Below are positions 52,316-64,000 of a DNA stretch of 64,000 nt, in pieces (within the stretch, counting starts at the first letter, position 1; the number at the start of each line of letters is the position of its first letter). This stretch comes from Planctomycetota bacterium (GTDB lineage Bacteria > Planctomycetota > Phycisphaerae > Phycisphaerales > UBA5793). The stretch spans positions 138,874 through 202,873 of the forward strand of contig CAUJHZ010000025.1 in assembly GCA_963205185.1 (NCBI GenBank), written 5' to 3'. The notes below the pieces were generated by a model that was given only the letters and a program-made list of their open reading frames with translations, did not search any database and had not been told where the DNA came from. The position numbers were made by a program, and so were the translations under genes.

Positions 52316-54307
52316 CTACGGCGTCTTGCGCCACTGGCCCTGCGCGATCCGCTCGCCGAGATGCCTCGCGTACGCGGCCGCATCACCGGGCGCCGGGCCG
52401 TCAGCCTCGGAGCGGCGGGCGAACTCGAATTGCAGCCCGCACCACTGCATGATGCGCATATCTCCTGGATCGATCGCGCCATTGCCTGGCGCCTCACGCG
52501 AGGCGGCCAGCAGCGGCGCGAGGGCGGGCGGCGCACCGGGCGTCTGGGCGCCGGGTCGCTTCGACAGCGCGTCCGCGATGATCGCGCCCGCGCTTTGCCG
52601 CAGGGCTTCCTGCACGGCTCGCAGGAATGTGGTGCCGCCCAGTGACACACTCAGCGCGCTGCGGATAGCGGATTCAAGGCGCCGCCGCTCGCTTTCGACG
52701 AAGCCGGCCGGCAGAAGGACATCGCCTCGTCGATTGATCGCGCTCTCGATCTCATCAGGCGAACCGAGCCGCCCGCGCAAATCGACAAGTCGAAACAGAT
52801 CGCGCCAGGCGTCGAGTTCCTCAACGGTGGCGGATTCGTCTGCGCCGGCGATGAGTTCCGCCGCGCGGGCCCGGCGCACTGAATCGAGCCGCGTCAAGGC
52901 GCCGCGCCCGGCGTCTCCGACGATGTCGCTGATCGACGCGGCGTTTGTGCGCCAATCTTCTTCGCCTGGCAGGTTGTGATGGTGGGTGCTGAACCAGACC
53001 ATCGGTTCGGCAGCCTGGAAGAACCGCTCCCTTGCCGCCGGGTCATCAAACTGCCGCGCCTCGTGCAGAAGGCGCGGCCACACCGCGGCAGTCGCCCGCC
53101 GGTCGTAGCCGGCAAGCCATTCGATCGCTTCGGGCAGTTCGAACAGCACCTGCTGCAGCCGGGCGTTGCGCCGGTGCTGCCCGATCAGCGTGGCCCAGTT
53201 CGGATCGCTTGCAGGACCTTCGAATGTTCCACTCGCGAGCAGTTCACCCATTCGGCTCTCAATGGCGTCACACTGGCGGTCGAGCGCCGCACTGGCTGCG
53301 CGCAGTTCGCGCTGCGCCGGCGCCTCGTGCGGCCGGCGCCGCTCCGCCATTGCATCCAGCGCATCGATAAGCAGCGGCCACGGACGCTGCCGTTGCGTGA
53401 GCAGGGCATCGTTCATCCAGCGCAGCAGCGCCTCCCGGTACAAGTCCAGTCGCGGGCGAACGGTCGGCCCGAGCCCGAGCAGCGCTTCCATGCGCTGCAC
53501 GCACTGGTCGATGAGCGCGAGCCGGGCGTCAATCTTCGCGCCCCCGTCGCTCGGATGAAGCAGCAGTTGGATCATCCGGCCACACGCCTGCGGGCGATTC
53601 TGCTTCCACACCGTGCCGAGCCAGGGCGTCTGGTCGAGGTGCCCGACGATCTCGATCGACCCGATGCAGGCCTCAAGAGCGGCATTGGCGGAGAGCCGCG
53701 ACTCATCGCGGCCGGCCAGGTCCCTCAGCCGGATCAACTCGTCATGCAGCAGGGCAAGATCAGCATCGCCAGCGACCATCGCTTCAGCGCGCGCGAAGCG
53801 CTCGCCCGCACCCGCGCCAGGCGGCAGCCAGTCCGGCTCTGCCTGAATCAGCGCGGTGATCAACGGTTCGAGAAGGCGGGTGCGGCTGGCGGCCGGAGGT
53901 TCTTGGCCGCTCACGCCGGTTAATGAGTCGGCTGCAGCCTGCACGGCGTTGTCGATCGCAACAGCCGACTCGCAGATCGCCCAGCCACGAAGCACGAGAT
54001 CGGCCCCCGCGAGCGGGTCGGGCTGGTCGAGCAGCCCCGCGGCAACCTCGCGCCACCGGGCCTGGGCGAGCAACACCGATGCTTCAGGCGCCCGGGCCGG
54101 CTTCGCACGAGACCGCCGCTGAGTCGCCTCAACGCGCAGGCGCTGCGCCTGCTCTCGGCAGACGGTCAGCTGCGCCGCGGGTGGCGGCGCCGGATCGCCC
54201 AGTTGGAGCGTCTGCGCATGCGTCGCGCTCTCGACCGACGCCGCGAGTGCTGCGGCGATGAGCAGCAGCGGAAGCGGCGACAGCAGCCTTGACCTGAGAT
54301 GGCTCAT
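52316..54307 (-). CDS. Large exported protein of unknown function
   Basis: 663 residues. A signal peptide ([25 protein letters not shown]) and then a mostly helical, Arg/Ala/Glu-rich body with no family I recognise. The ATG overlaps the stop of the dehydrogenase gene (ATGA), so it is the last gene of a four-gene operon with the abhydrolase, HAD and dehydrogenase genes. A start further upstream is rejected because it would run through that gene. Periplasmic location is inferred. Confidence 0.75.
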   Translation of the reverse strand: MSHLRSRLLSPLPLLLIAAALAASVESATHAQTLQLGDPAPPPAAQLTVCREQAQRLRVEATQRRSRAKPARAPEASVLLAQARWREVAAGLLDQPDPLAGADLVLRGWAICESAVAIDNAVQAAADSLTGVSGQEPPAASRTRLLEPLITALIQAEPDWLPPGAGAGERFARAEAMVAGDADLALLHDELIRLRDLAGRDESRLSANAALEACIGSIEIVGHLDQTPWLGTVWKQNRPQACGRMIQLLLHPSDGGAKIDARLALIDQCVQRMEALLGLGPTVRPRLDLYREALLRWMNDALLTQRQRPWPLLIDALDAMAERRRPHEAPAQRELRAASAALDRQCDAIESRMGELLASGTFEGPASDPNWATLIGQHRRNARLQQVLFELPEAIEWLAGYDRRATAAVWPRLLHEARQFDDPAARERFFQAAEPMVWFSTHHHNLPGEEDWRTNAASISDIVGDAGRGALTRLDSVRRARAAELIAGADESATVEELDAWRDLFRLVDLRGRLGSPDEIESAINRRGDVLLPAGFVESERRRLESAIRSALSVSLGGTTFLRAVQEALRQSAGAIIADALSKRPGAQTPGAPPALAPLLAASREAPGNGAIDPGDMRIMQWCGLQFEFARRSEADGPAPGDAAAYARHLGERIAQGQWRKTP

Positions 54308-55206
54308 TGATGCCTGACGGCCGACATGCTCTCGAGCGCGAGCATCAGCGCCTGTGTGCCGCCGCGGGCGTGTCCTTGCGCTCGCACCGATTGATACAAC
54401 TGCTCGGCCAGCGCCAGGCCGGGCAGCGCGAGGTTCATCCGCCGCGCTTCGGCCAGGGCGATTCCCATGTCCTTCAGGAAGTGCTCGACGTAAAAACCCG
54501 GCGCGAAGTCGCGCTGCACGATGCGCGGCCCGAGGTTGTTGATCGACCACGAGCCCGCCGCGCCGCTCCCGACCGCCGCGATGACTCTCAGCGGATCGAG
54601 ACCCGCGCGATGCGCATAGAGAAGCCCCTCGCATACGCCGATCATCATCGTCGCAATGAGAATCTGGTTGACCATCTTCGTGTGCTGGCCGGCGCCGGGG
54701 CCGCCCATGAGGGTGATCTTCCTGCCGAGGTGTTCGAGCATCGGCCTCAGCGACTCAAGCGCCGCCGCATCGCCCCCGACCATGATCGACAGCGTGCCGT
54801 TCCTGGCGCCGACATCGCCACCGGAAACCGGAGCATCGAGTGCGGCAACGCCGCGGCTCGCTGCTTGCCGCGACACCCGCTGCGCGAGATCGGGACTGCT
54901 GGTGGTGAAGTCGATGAGTAAGCGAGGCGGTTTCGACGCCGCAAGGACCCCCGCCTCGCCGAGAATCACTTCCTCCACGTCTTGGGGGTAGCCGACCATC
55001 GTCACGGCCACATCGACCCCCTCCGCCGCCTCCGCCGGACTGCCCGCCCACAGGGCGCCGCGATCCAGCAGCGCCTGCGCCTTGCCGCGCGTGCGGTTGA
55101 AGACGCGAAGCCGATAGCCGCCGTCGAGCAGCCGACCGGCCATGGCCGCACCCATCACCCCGGCGCCGATCCATCCGATCGTCTGGATTGCCGCCGATTC
55201 GCTCAT
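54304..55206 (-). CDS. 3-hydroxyisobutyrate dehydrogenase family protein
   Basis: About 300 residues. The NAD-binding motif [20 protein letters not shown] (20 residues) opens it, with [10 protein letters not shown], the substrate-binding [11 protein letters not shown] and the catalytic-Lys segment [13 protein letters not shown]. It belongs to the HIBADH/GarR family (3-hydroxyisobutyrate, tartronate semialdehyde or glyoxylate reductase). Valine breakdown is plausible but the adjacent genes do not show it. Overlaps by 4 bases with both neighbouring genes (ATGA), so it is translationally coupled. Confidence 0.9.
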   Translation of the reverse strand: MSESAAIQTIGWIGAGVMGAAMAGRLLDGGYRLRVFNRTRGKAQALLDRGALWAGSPAEAAEGVDVAVTMVGYPQDVEEVILGEAGVLAASKPPRLLIDFTTSSPDLAQRVSRQAASRGVAALDAPVSGGDVGARNGTLSIMVGGDAAALESLRPMLEHLGRKITLMGGPGAGQHTKMVNQILIATMMIGVCEGLLYAHRAGLDPLRVIAAVGSGAAGSWSINNLGPRIVQRDFAPGFYVEHFLKDMGIALAEARRMNLALPGLALAEQLYQSVRAQGHARGGTQALMLALESMSAVRHQ

Positions 55207-55907
55207 GACGGCACCGCCTGCCTGGAGTCGAGCAGCCAATCGAGCACGGCGTCACAGTCGGACAGATCGCTCATGATCGTCGTCGCTCCCGCTTCTCTCA
55301 ATTGAGCCTCGGTGCAGCCTCCCGTGCACACGGCAAGGCAGCGGCAGTTGTGAGCCGCGGCGCAGGCCACGTCGTGGATCGTATCGCCAACAATGACCAC
55401 GCGCTCGAACTCGATGGTTCGGCTGAAGGTGTCGAAATAGCGCTGGCGTGCGACGGGCGGCAGGTCGTTGCGGGTCGGCCCGTCGTTGCCCCAGGCACAG
55501 ATGCGAAACTGCTGTGGGTCAAAACCAACGGACTGGACCTTGAGCCGGCCGTTGGGCTCCCAGTTGCCCGTGAGCAGGCCGATGGTGACATCGGGGGCCC
55601 GGCTCAACCGCTCGACGAGTTCAATCGTCCCGGGGAGGGAGCGCACGTCGTGTTGGCCCGATTCGATCCTTCGCCGCAGGTGACGGTGGCAGGCGTCGCG
55701 GAATGCAGTGTCGATTTCAGGCGTCAGTTCAAGCCCGCTGAGTTCCATGAATCGACTGAATATCCAGGGATCGAGCCGGCCGGAAAGGTCGAAGCGGTGG
55801 TCCAGAAACCGATCGCCGAAGAGTTCGCGGCCGGCGTCGACGAAGGCGGCGCGGCCGGTGCCATCACCGTGGTAGAGCGTTCCGTCAATGTCGAAAAGCA
55901 CAAGCAT
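55203..55907 (-). CDS. HAD-superfamily hydrolase
   Basis: About 234 residues, phosphoglycolate-phosphatase-like. Motif [13 protein letters not shown] gives the nucleophile Asp, motif II LLTGNW, motif III Lys region (KVQSVGFD) and motif [17 protein letters not shown] cap domain lies after motif I. The ATG at 55907 gives the usual HAD start; an in-frame ATG at 55946 overlaps the previous stop. Substrate unknown. Confidence 0.9.
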   Translation of the reverse strand: MLVLFDIDGTLYHGDGTGRAAFVDAGRELFGDRFLDHRFDLSGRLDPWIFSRFMELSGLELTPEIDTAFRDACHRHLRRRIESGQHDVRSLPGTIELVERLSRAPDVTIGLLTGNWEPNGRLKVQSVGFDPQQFRICAWGNDGPTRNDLPPVARQRYFDTFSRTIEFERVVIVGDTIHDVACAAAHNCRCLAVCTGGCTEAQLREAGATTIMSDLSDCDAVLDWLLDSRQAVPS

Positions 55908-55938
55908 GGCAGAGGGTATGCCGCCCGCTCGCGCGGCG

Positions 55939-59628
<3,690 letters not shown>

Positions 59629-59780
59629 ACGGCCATTCCGGCCGAATCGGCCACGGCATCGATGTTGCAAGACAGCATCGATCCACTGGCGGCGGGCTTG
59701 TGCGCGCCGCGCATGCGGGGTTACGCTCGGCGGCGCGGTGGGGTCGATCAACGAAACATTTCGTACAACAGGGTGAGAGC

Positions 59781-61055
59781 ATGAAACGTTGGAACCGGTT
59801 GGTGGTGGCGCTGTGTGCGTTGTGCCTGGCCCTCGCGGCAGGCGCCGCGCTCGCGCGTGATGCGAAGAAGCCCGAGAACAAGTATCCGCAGGCCACCCGC
59901 AAGGAACCCAAGGTTTCCATGCAGCCGAGCGATGGCACCGCGCTCAACAAGGCGGCCGACCTGCTCAACGACGGCAAGGATGCCGAGGCCCAGCCCTATG
60001 TCGAAAAGGTGCTCTCGAACAAGCGGGCCAGTCCCTACGCGCAGGCGTTTGCACGCCAGCTGCTCGGCTCGATCTACTGGGATGCCGACAGGCCCGACGA
60101 CGCGATCGCCGAGTACAGGAAGGCGCTCGAGCTCGATGCGCTGCCCAACAATGCGCAGTTCGACCTGCTCTATCGCGTGGCGCAGACCCAGCTGCAAAGC
60201 GAGAAGTACGACGATGCGCTCGCTACCCTGGCCGACTGGGAGAAGCAGACCAACAGCCAGAACGCCGACGAGCTGGCACTCAAGGCCAATGCCTATTACC
60301 GCCTCGACAGGTTCCAGGAAGCTGTCGATACGATGAAGAAGGCGTTGGCGATGACCGACAAGCCCAACGACAGCTGGATGCAGATCCTCATGGCCAGCTA
60401 CTTCGAACTGGACAAGTTCGATGAGGCCGCCGCAATCGTGCAGGCGCAGTTGCAGAAGGAGCCCAACAACAAGAAATTGCTCAACCAGCTGTCGCAGATC
60501 TACATCCAGGCCGACAAGCCCGAGCAGGCGTTGCAGGTGGCGGCCAAGGCCAAGAGCGAAGGCCTGGTGACCACCAGCGAAGATTATGTGCAGCTGGCCA
60601 AGCTGTATGCGCTGGCCGACAAGCCCAAGGATGGAGCTGCCACGCTCAAGGAAGGCTTTGCCAAGAACATCGTGCAGGGCAATTACGACACCTGGAAGCT
60701 GCAGGGCGACCTGTGCATGCAGGCGGAAGACGACCCCTGCGCGATCGAGGCCTACGGCAAGGCTTCGGCGCAGGCCAAGGACGGCAACGTCGACTACCAG
60801 CTCGGCTACCTGCAGTACTACGCGGGCAACTCCCAACAGGCGGTCGAGGCGATGACCGCGGCCATTGCCAAAGGCGGCCTGCGCCAGGAAGGCGAGGCGT
60901 ACCTGCTGCGGGGTGATGCCAAGAACGACCTGGGCCAATCCGCACTGGCCGACTGGCAGAAGGCGGCGACCTACCCCAGTGCCAAGACCATGGCCGAGCA
61001 GCGCCTCAAGGCCGCCAAGTCCGGCGTCAAGCTCACGCGCGGCAAGAGGAAATAG
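59781..61055 (+). CDS. Exported TPR-repeat protein
   Basis: 424 residues. Signal peptide (RLVVALCALCLALAAGAALA) and about eight TPR-type helical pairs (DDAIAEYRKALELDALPNNA, FQEAVDTMKKALAMTDKPND, YYAGNSQQAVEAMTAAIAKG). Located just before tonB, as in Xanthomonas-type genomes, where it is thought to support TonB-dependent transport or envelope functions. High use of AAG/CAG codons differs from the planctomycete part. No function assigned beyond a scaffold. Confidence 0.85.
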   Translation: MKRWNRLVVALCALCLALAAGAALARDAKKPENKYPQATRKEPKVSMQPSDGTALNKAADLLNDGKDAEAQPYVEKVLSNKRASPYAQAFARQLLGSIYWDADRPDDAIAEYRKALELDALPNNAQFDLLYRVAQTQLQSEKYDDALATLADWEKQTNSQNADELALKANAYYRLDRFQEAVDTMKKALAMTDKPNDSWMQILMASYFELDKFDEAAAIVQAQLQKEPNNKKLLNQLSQIYIQADKPEQALQVAAKAKSEGLVTTSEDYVQLAKLYALADKPKDGAATLKEGFAKNIVQGNYDTWKLQGDLCMQAEDDPCAIEAYGKASAQAKDGNVDYQLGYLQYYAGNSQQAVEAMTAAIAKGGLRQEGEAYLLRGDAKNDLGQSALADWQKAATYPSAKTMAEQRLKAAKSGVKLTRGKRK

Positions 61056-61283
61056 ACCCGTTGCGCGACCCGGCATGACGGCCGCCGAGCCGTCCCTGTC
61101 GCAAGCATCGCAACCCGGCGCAAACGCCCGTCAAATTCGGCAAACACGCATCGACCCGCTTGTCGGACCCGTGCGCGCTGTTGTACCGTGTCGGACTTGC
61201 GTTTTTCCGCCCGGACTTCGTGGGGTCGAAGCCGGGCAGCGCGTGGCGCGGCCGCTCAGACACTATCTCGTTGGTCAATACTG

Positions 61284-61940
61284 ATGGCAGACACATCTCA
61301 ATCTGACGGCAACCGCTTCAGTTGGCAGCGCGTGACTGCCTTCACCTGCGCCTTTGCGCTGCACGCGTTCGCGTTCGCGATGATGATGGCGCCGATTGCG
61401 CCGCCGCCGCTCAAGGACAAGGTCGTCGACCGCAAGGTCACGGTCGAGTTCATCGAGCCGCCACCGCCACCACCGCCACCGCCGCCACCGCCACCGGAGC
61501 CGCCGAAGAAGCCGCCGCCGAAGGTCGTGGAGAAGATCCAGCCGCCGCCGAAGGCGCCGCCGCCGCCGCCCGCACCTCCGATCGTCGAGGAAGTCTCGCC
61601 GATGTCGGTGCCGGCACCGCCGCCCGCGCCGCCGGCACCACCGCCGCCGCCCGCGGACATCGCGCCGAGCGAAAACATCAGCTACCGTAAGCTGCGCCCG
61701 CCACGGTATCCGCCGCAGGCGTTGCGCCAGCGCCAGCAAGGCAAGGTGATCCTGAAGGTGTTGGTCGGGGTCGACGGCAGCCCGCAGGAGATCACGGTCC
61801 AGCGCAGCAGCGGTTCACGCCTGCTCGACCAGGCCGCGATCGAGGCGGTGAGGAACTGGAGATTCAATCCAGGTTCGAAGGGTGGGCAGCCCGCACCGGG
61901 TTATGCCTTGGTTCCGATTGATTTCAACTTGAGCGAATAG
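61284..61940 (+). CDS. tonB: TonB energy-transducing protein
   Basis: 218 residues. TM anchor (RVTAFTCAFALHAFAFAMMMA), a proline-rich spacer with a run of 13 prolines and Lys-Pro/Glu-Pro pairs (about 55-135), and a C-terminal TonB domain YPPQALRQRQQGKVILKVLV...SGSRLLDQAAIEAVRNWRF. It transmits proton-motive force to outer-membrane receptors with ExbB/ExbD. The Ala/Pro repeats explain the low complexity here. Confidence 0.95.
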   Translation: MADTSQSDGNRFSWQRVTAFTCAFALHAFAFAMMMAPIAPPPLKDKVVDRKVTVEFIEPPPPPPPPPPPPPEPPKKPPPKVVEKIQPPPKAPPPPPAPPIVEEVSPMSVPAPPPAPPAPPPPPADIAPSENISYRKLRPPRYPPQALRQRQQGKVILKVLVGVDGSPQEITVQRSSGSRLLDQAAIEAVRNWRFNPGSKGGQPAPGYALVPIDFNLSE

Positions 61941-61949
61941 GGTAGCGCC

Positions 61950-62738
61950 ATGCAGCAAGATGCCTCTCAGTCACCCGCAGCGGCTCAGCCTGCTGTCGTT
62001 CCCGGCAGTGGCGGCAACGCCGCGGCGATGAGCCAGATGGGGTTCCACGACCTCATCAACAACTTCGACGTCCTCGGCTGGATCGTGTTCATCACGCTGG
62101 TCGTGATGTCGATCTCGTCGATCTACTTCATCGTGGCCAACTTCCTGCGCAACAGCATGGTTCGCGCGCGCATGGAGAAGGTCATCAGCACGTTCTGGGA
62201 CACGCCGTCCGCGCAGGATGCGGTGCGCTTCCTTGAGGACCAGCCCAAGAGCGAGCCGTTCTCGAAGATCGCACTCGAGGCCGCTCAGGCCGCTGCGCAC
62301 CACCAGCGCAACGAGGGCAGCCGCCTGGTCGAGGCGCTCAACCGCTCCGAGTTCATCGATCGCGCCTTGCGTCAGGCCGTGGCACGCGAAAGCCTGCGCC
62401 TGGAAGACGGCATGACCCTGCTCGCCACGGTCGGTTCGTCGGCGCCGTTCGTCGGTCTGCTCGGTACCGTGTGGGGCATCTACCACGCACTGATCAAGAT
62501 CGCCGCCTCGGGCAACGCCTCGATGGAAGCGGTGGCCGGTCCCGTGGGCGAAGCGCTCATCATGACCGCGTTCGGCCTGTTCGTCGCGATCCCGGCGGTG
62601 CTGGGTTACAACTTCTATGTACGTTCGAATCGCGTGATCTATGCGCGCTTCGACGAGTTTGCGCACGATCTGCACGACTTCTTCGCGACGGGTTCGCGCG
62701 TCGAAGCGGGCGTTGCGCCGGTTGCAGCGAGGAAGTAA
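61950..62738 (+). CDS. exbB: Biopolymer transport protein ExbB
   Basis: 262 residues, MotA/TolQ/ExbB family. Three TM helices: near 35-58 (LGWIVFITLVVMSISSIYFIV), near 150-175 and near 200-220. The conserved TVGSSAPFVGLLGTVWGIYHAL and AVAGPVGEALIMTAFGLFVAIPAVLGYN match the family. Starts 9 bases after tonB. With ExbD it uses the proton gradient to energise TonB. Confidence 0.96.
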   Translation: MQQDASQSPAAAQPAVVPGSGGNAAAMSQMGFHDLINNFDVLGWIVFITLVVMSISSIYFIVANFLRNSMVRARMEKVISTFWDTPSAQDAVRFLEDQPKSEPFSKIALEAAQAAAHHQRNEGSRLVEALNRSEFIDRALRQAVARESLRLEDGMTLLATVGSSAPFVGLLGTVWGIYHALIKIAASGNASMEAVAGPVGEALIMTAFGLFVAIPAVLGYNFYVRSNRVIYARFDEFAHDLHDFFATGSRVEAGVAPVAARK

Positions 62739-62741
62739 GCC

Positions 62742-63161
62742 ATGGGCATGAGCGCAGGTGGATCGGGCGGTGGCCCGATGGCGGAAATCAACGTCACGCC
62801 GCTCGTCGACGTGATGCTGGTGCTGCTGATCATTTTCATGATCACGGCGCCTCTGATGTCGCACAAGATCCGGATCGACCTGCCGCAGGCCAATCCGAAC
62901 GTACAGCAGGACAATCCACCCGAACCGATCGATCTGGCGATCCGGGAAAACGGCGACCTGTTCTGGAACGACGAGCCGGTCACCGAGGCGATCCTGCAGG
63001 CGCAGCTGCGCGTGGCCGCGCAGAAGAATCCGCAGCCCGAACTGCAGATTCGTGCCGACAAGCCGACCCAATGGCAGAAGATCGCCACGGTCATGGCCGA
63101 GGCCAAGAGCGCAGGCATGGTCAAGCTTGGCTTCATGACCACGGGTGCGGGCGACCAGTAA
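62742..63161 (+). CDS. exbD: Biopolymer transport protein ExbD (first copy)
   Basis: 139 residues. A single TM helix (VTPLVDVMLVLLIIFMITAP) carries the essential proton-path Asp at residue 23, followed by a periplasmic domain (LQIRADKPTQWQKIATVMAEAKSAGMVKLGF). Starts 3 bases after exbB. A terminator follows, separating it from the second exbD. Confidence 0.96.
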   Translation: MGMSAGGSGGGPMAEINVTPLVDVMLVLLIIFMITAPLMSHKIRIDLPQANPNVQQDNPPEPIDLAIRENGDLFWNDEPVTEAILQAQLRVAAQKNPQPELQIRADKPTQWQKIATVMAEAKSAGMVKLGFMTTGAGDQ

Positions 63162-63187
63162 TCGCCCACCATCCGCGTTTCACACCA

Positions 63188-63218
63188 ACGGCGTCGCGCA
63201 ACCCGCGGCGCCGTTTTT
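63188..63218 (+). terminator. Intrinsic terminator after the first exbD
   Basis: ACGGCGTCGCG / CGCGGCGCCGT stem (one G-U pair) with a 5-base loop and a T run, between the two exbD genes. Confidence 0.8.
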
Positions 63219-63289
63219 GTTGGGCGATTGCCTCAAGCAGCCGGGAAGGCGCACACTGGGGCCGCGATCCACCTGCACGGGAGTCGATC

Positions 63290-63691
63290 ATGGCCGCCAG
63301 CAGCTACCGTTCGCACGCCACCGCCCAGGCGGAAATCAACGTCACGCCGCTCGTCGATGTCCTGCTCGCGCTCGTGGTCATCCTCATGATCACTGCGCCT
63401 TTGGCCATGAACAAGCTCGCCTTGCCGCTCGCGGGCAGTGCCGCGCCGGCTGGCGAACCGCACATCGCCAGGCTCTCGATCCTGTCCACCGGCGAGTTGT
63501 TTCTCGATGGCAATGCGATCAATCGCGCGCAGCTGGATGCGACCCTGCGCGCGATGGCCAACTCGCCACAGCCGCCGGTACTTGCGCTGCGCGCCGATCG
63601 CGATGCCAGCTACGACAAGGTGGCCGGGGCACTGAGCATCGCCCGCAACAGCGGGCTCACGGCGATCCGCGTCGAAGGCGCGGGTGATTGA
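63290..63691 (+). CDS. exbD2: ExbD-like protein (second copy)
   Basis: 133 residues. TM helix with Asp23 (INVTPLVDVLLALVVILMITAP) and a periplasmic domain ending GLTAIRVEGAGD. GGGAG lies 7 bases before the ATG. Xanthomonads carry two exbD genes next to exbB; the second is reported to be needed for host responses in some species. It has its own ribosome site downstream of a terminator, so its expression may be separate. Confidence 0.94.
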   Translation: MAASSYRSHATAQAEINVTPLVDVLLALVVILMITAPLAMNKLALPLAGSAAPAGEPHIARLSILSTGELFLDGNAINRAQLDATLRAMANSPQPPVLALRADRDASYDKVAGALSIARNSGLTAIRVEGAGD

Positions 63692-63700
63692 ACCCGACTC

Positions 63701-64000
63701 TCAGTCCGGCCTGCCAGCGCCTGCCAGTACCGCGAGGTATGCGCGCACCGTGGCCGCCAGGCCCGCGTAGAGCGCCTCGCTGATGAGGGCGTGACCGATC
63801 GATACCTCGGCCAGCCACGGTATCGCCGCGACCAGTGGCCCCAGGTTGCGCTGGTCCAGGTCGTGGCCCGCATTCACCGCCAGCCCTGCCGCGCGCGCGC
63901 GCTCGGCCGTGCGCACGCATGCGGCCAATGCCGACTCCGGCGCGCCCGCCGCGAACGCGCGCGCGTAGGCTTCGGTATAGATCTCGATGCGATCGGCACC
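63701..64000 (-). CDS. pdxJ: Pyridoxine 5'-phosphate synthase (partial)
   Basis: C-terminal 99 residues; the N terminus lies beyond the window. [33 protein letters not shown] and [25 protein letters not shown] are the PdxJ substrate-binding and C-terminal motifs. It joins 1-deoxyxylulose 5-phosphate and 3-amino-2-oxopropyl phosphate to PNP. Convergent with exbD2, 9 bases apart. Confidence 0.93.
   Translation of the reverse strand, partial: GADRIEIYTEAYARAFAAGAPESALAACVRTAERARAAGLAVNAGHDLDQRNLGPLVAAIPWLAEVSIGHALISEALYAGLAATVRAYLAVLAGAGRPD

Noticed and set aside
61450-61650. Repetitive CCG stretch, possible CRISPR or satellite
   Set aside because: It is coding low complexity (poly-proline spacer of TonB) without regular spacers.
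61396-61749. Arg- and Ser-rich and Gly-rich open frames around the tonB repeat
   Set aside because: They arise from reading the CCG/CCA proline repeat of tonB in other frames; the TonB frame has TM anchor and C-terminal domain.

Overview
The window holds two genomes joined end to end. From base 1 to about 58.7 kb the sequence looks like a GC-rich planctomycete, probably of the Phycisphaerae. The evidence is an LEPR-x-LL signal in a giant secreted FG-GAP protein, several large secreted FG-GAP and HAF-type proteins, a class II DAHP synthase, an FHA-fused secretion ATPase and a TPR-rich secretin. From about 58.8 kb to the end it is a gammaproteobacterium of the Xanthomonadales type: the C-terminal half of a gyrB with the gammaproteobacterial insert, a TPR lipoprotein-like gene, tonB-exbB-exbD-exbD and pdxJ, which is the usual Xanthomonas/Lysobacter order. 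The switch falls inside the most conserved part of gyrB, so I read this contig as an assembly chimera and not as a biological fusion.

Layout. 1-8.2 kb (minus strand): a branched-chain amino acid / acyl-CoA catabolism cluster with 3-hydroxyacyl-CoA dehydrogenase, an unknown membrane protein, two crotonases, a degenerate dehydrogenase paralogue, acyl-CoA dehydrogenase, leucine/valine dehydrogenase and 2-oxoacid dehydrogenase E1 alpha. 8.3-13.5 kb (minus): a tripartite MacAB-TolC-like exporter in four overlapping or closely spaced genes. 13.7-16 kb: an unknown conserved gene with fumarylacetoacetase, ending in a bidirectional terminator facing an HU gene. 16.6-22 kb: secreted proteins, a small membrane-protein gene bounded by 48-bp direct repeats of the phoH 3' end, and phoH itself. 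22-26.5 kb: DAHP synthase, an FHA-GAF histidine kinase and scpA. 26.5-34 kb: a 1.3-kilo-residue FG-GAP/FN3 surface protein and a rhamnose-type sugar group (RmlC-like cupin, glycosyltransferase, RmlD). 34-42 kb: beta-CASP nuclease, ASCH/B3-like protein, nadC, birA, FG-GAP protein, cdsA, zinc-ribbon protein and nuoI. 42.6-49.6 kb: secretin, a STAS / anti-sigma kinase pair, a probable small RNA and a GspE-type ATPase. 49.6-58.7 kb: CAAX-type protease, rplM-rpsI, a four-gene minus-strand operon and the 5' part of gyrB.

Regulation. Ten genes of the planctomycete part carry a TAnnnT hexamer only 5-9 bases before the start codon, most without a Shine-Dalgarno sequence. This points to frequent leaderless transcripts. 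Other genes have clear GGAG-type ribosome sites, so two initiation modes seem to coexist. A consensus promoter (TTGACA, 18-base spacer, TATGCT) plus an intrinsic terminator brackets a gene-free transcript of about 200 nt near 47.6 kb. No tRNA, rRNA, CRISPR array or recognisable transposase was seen.
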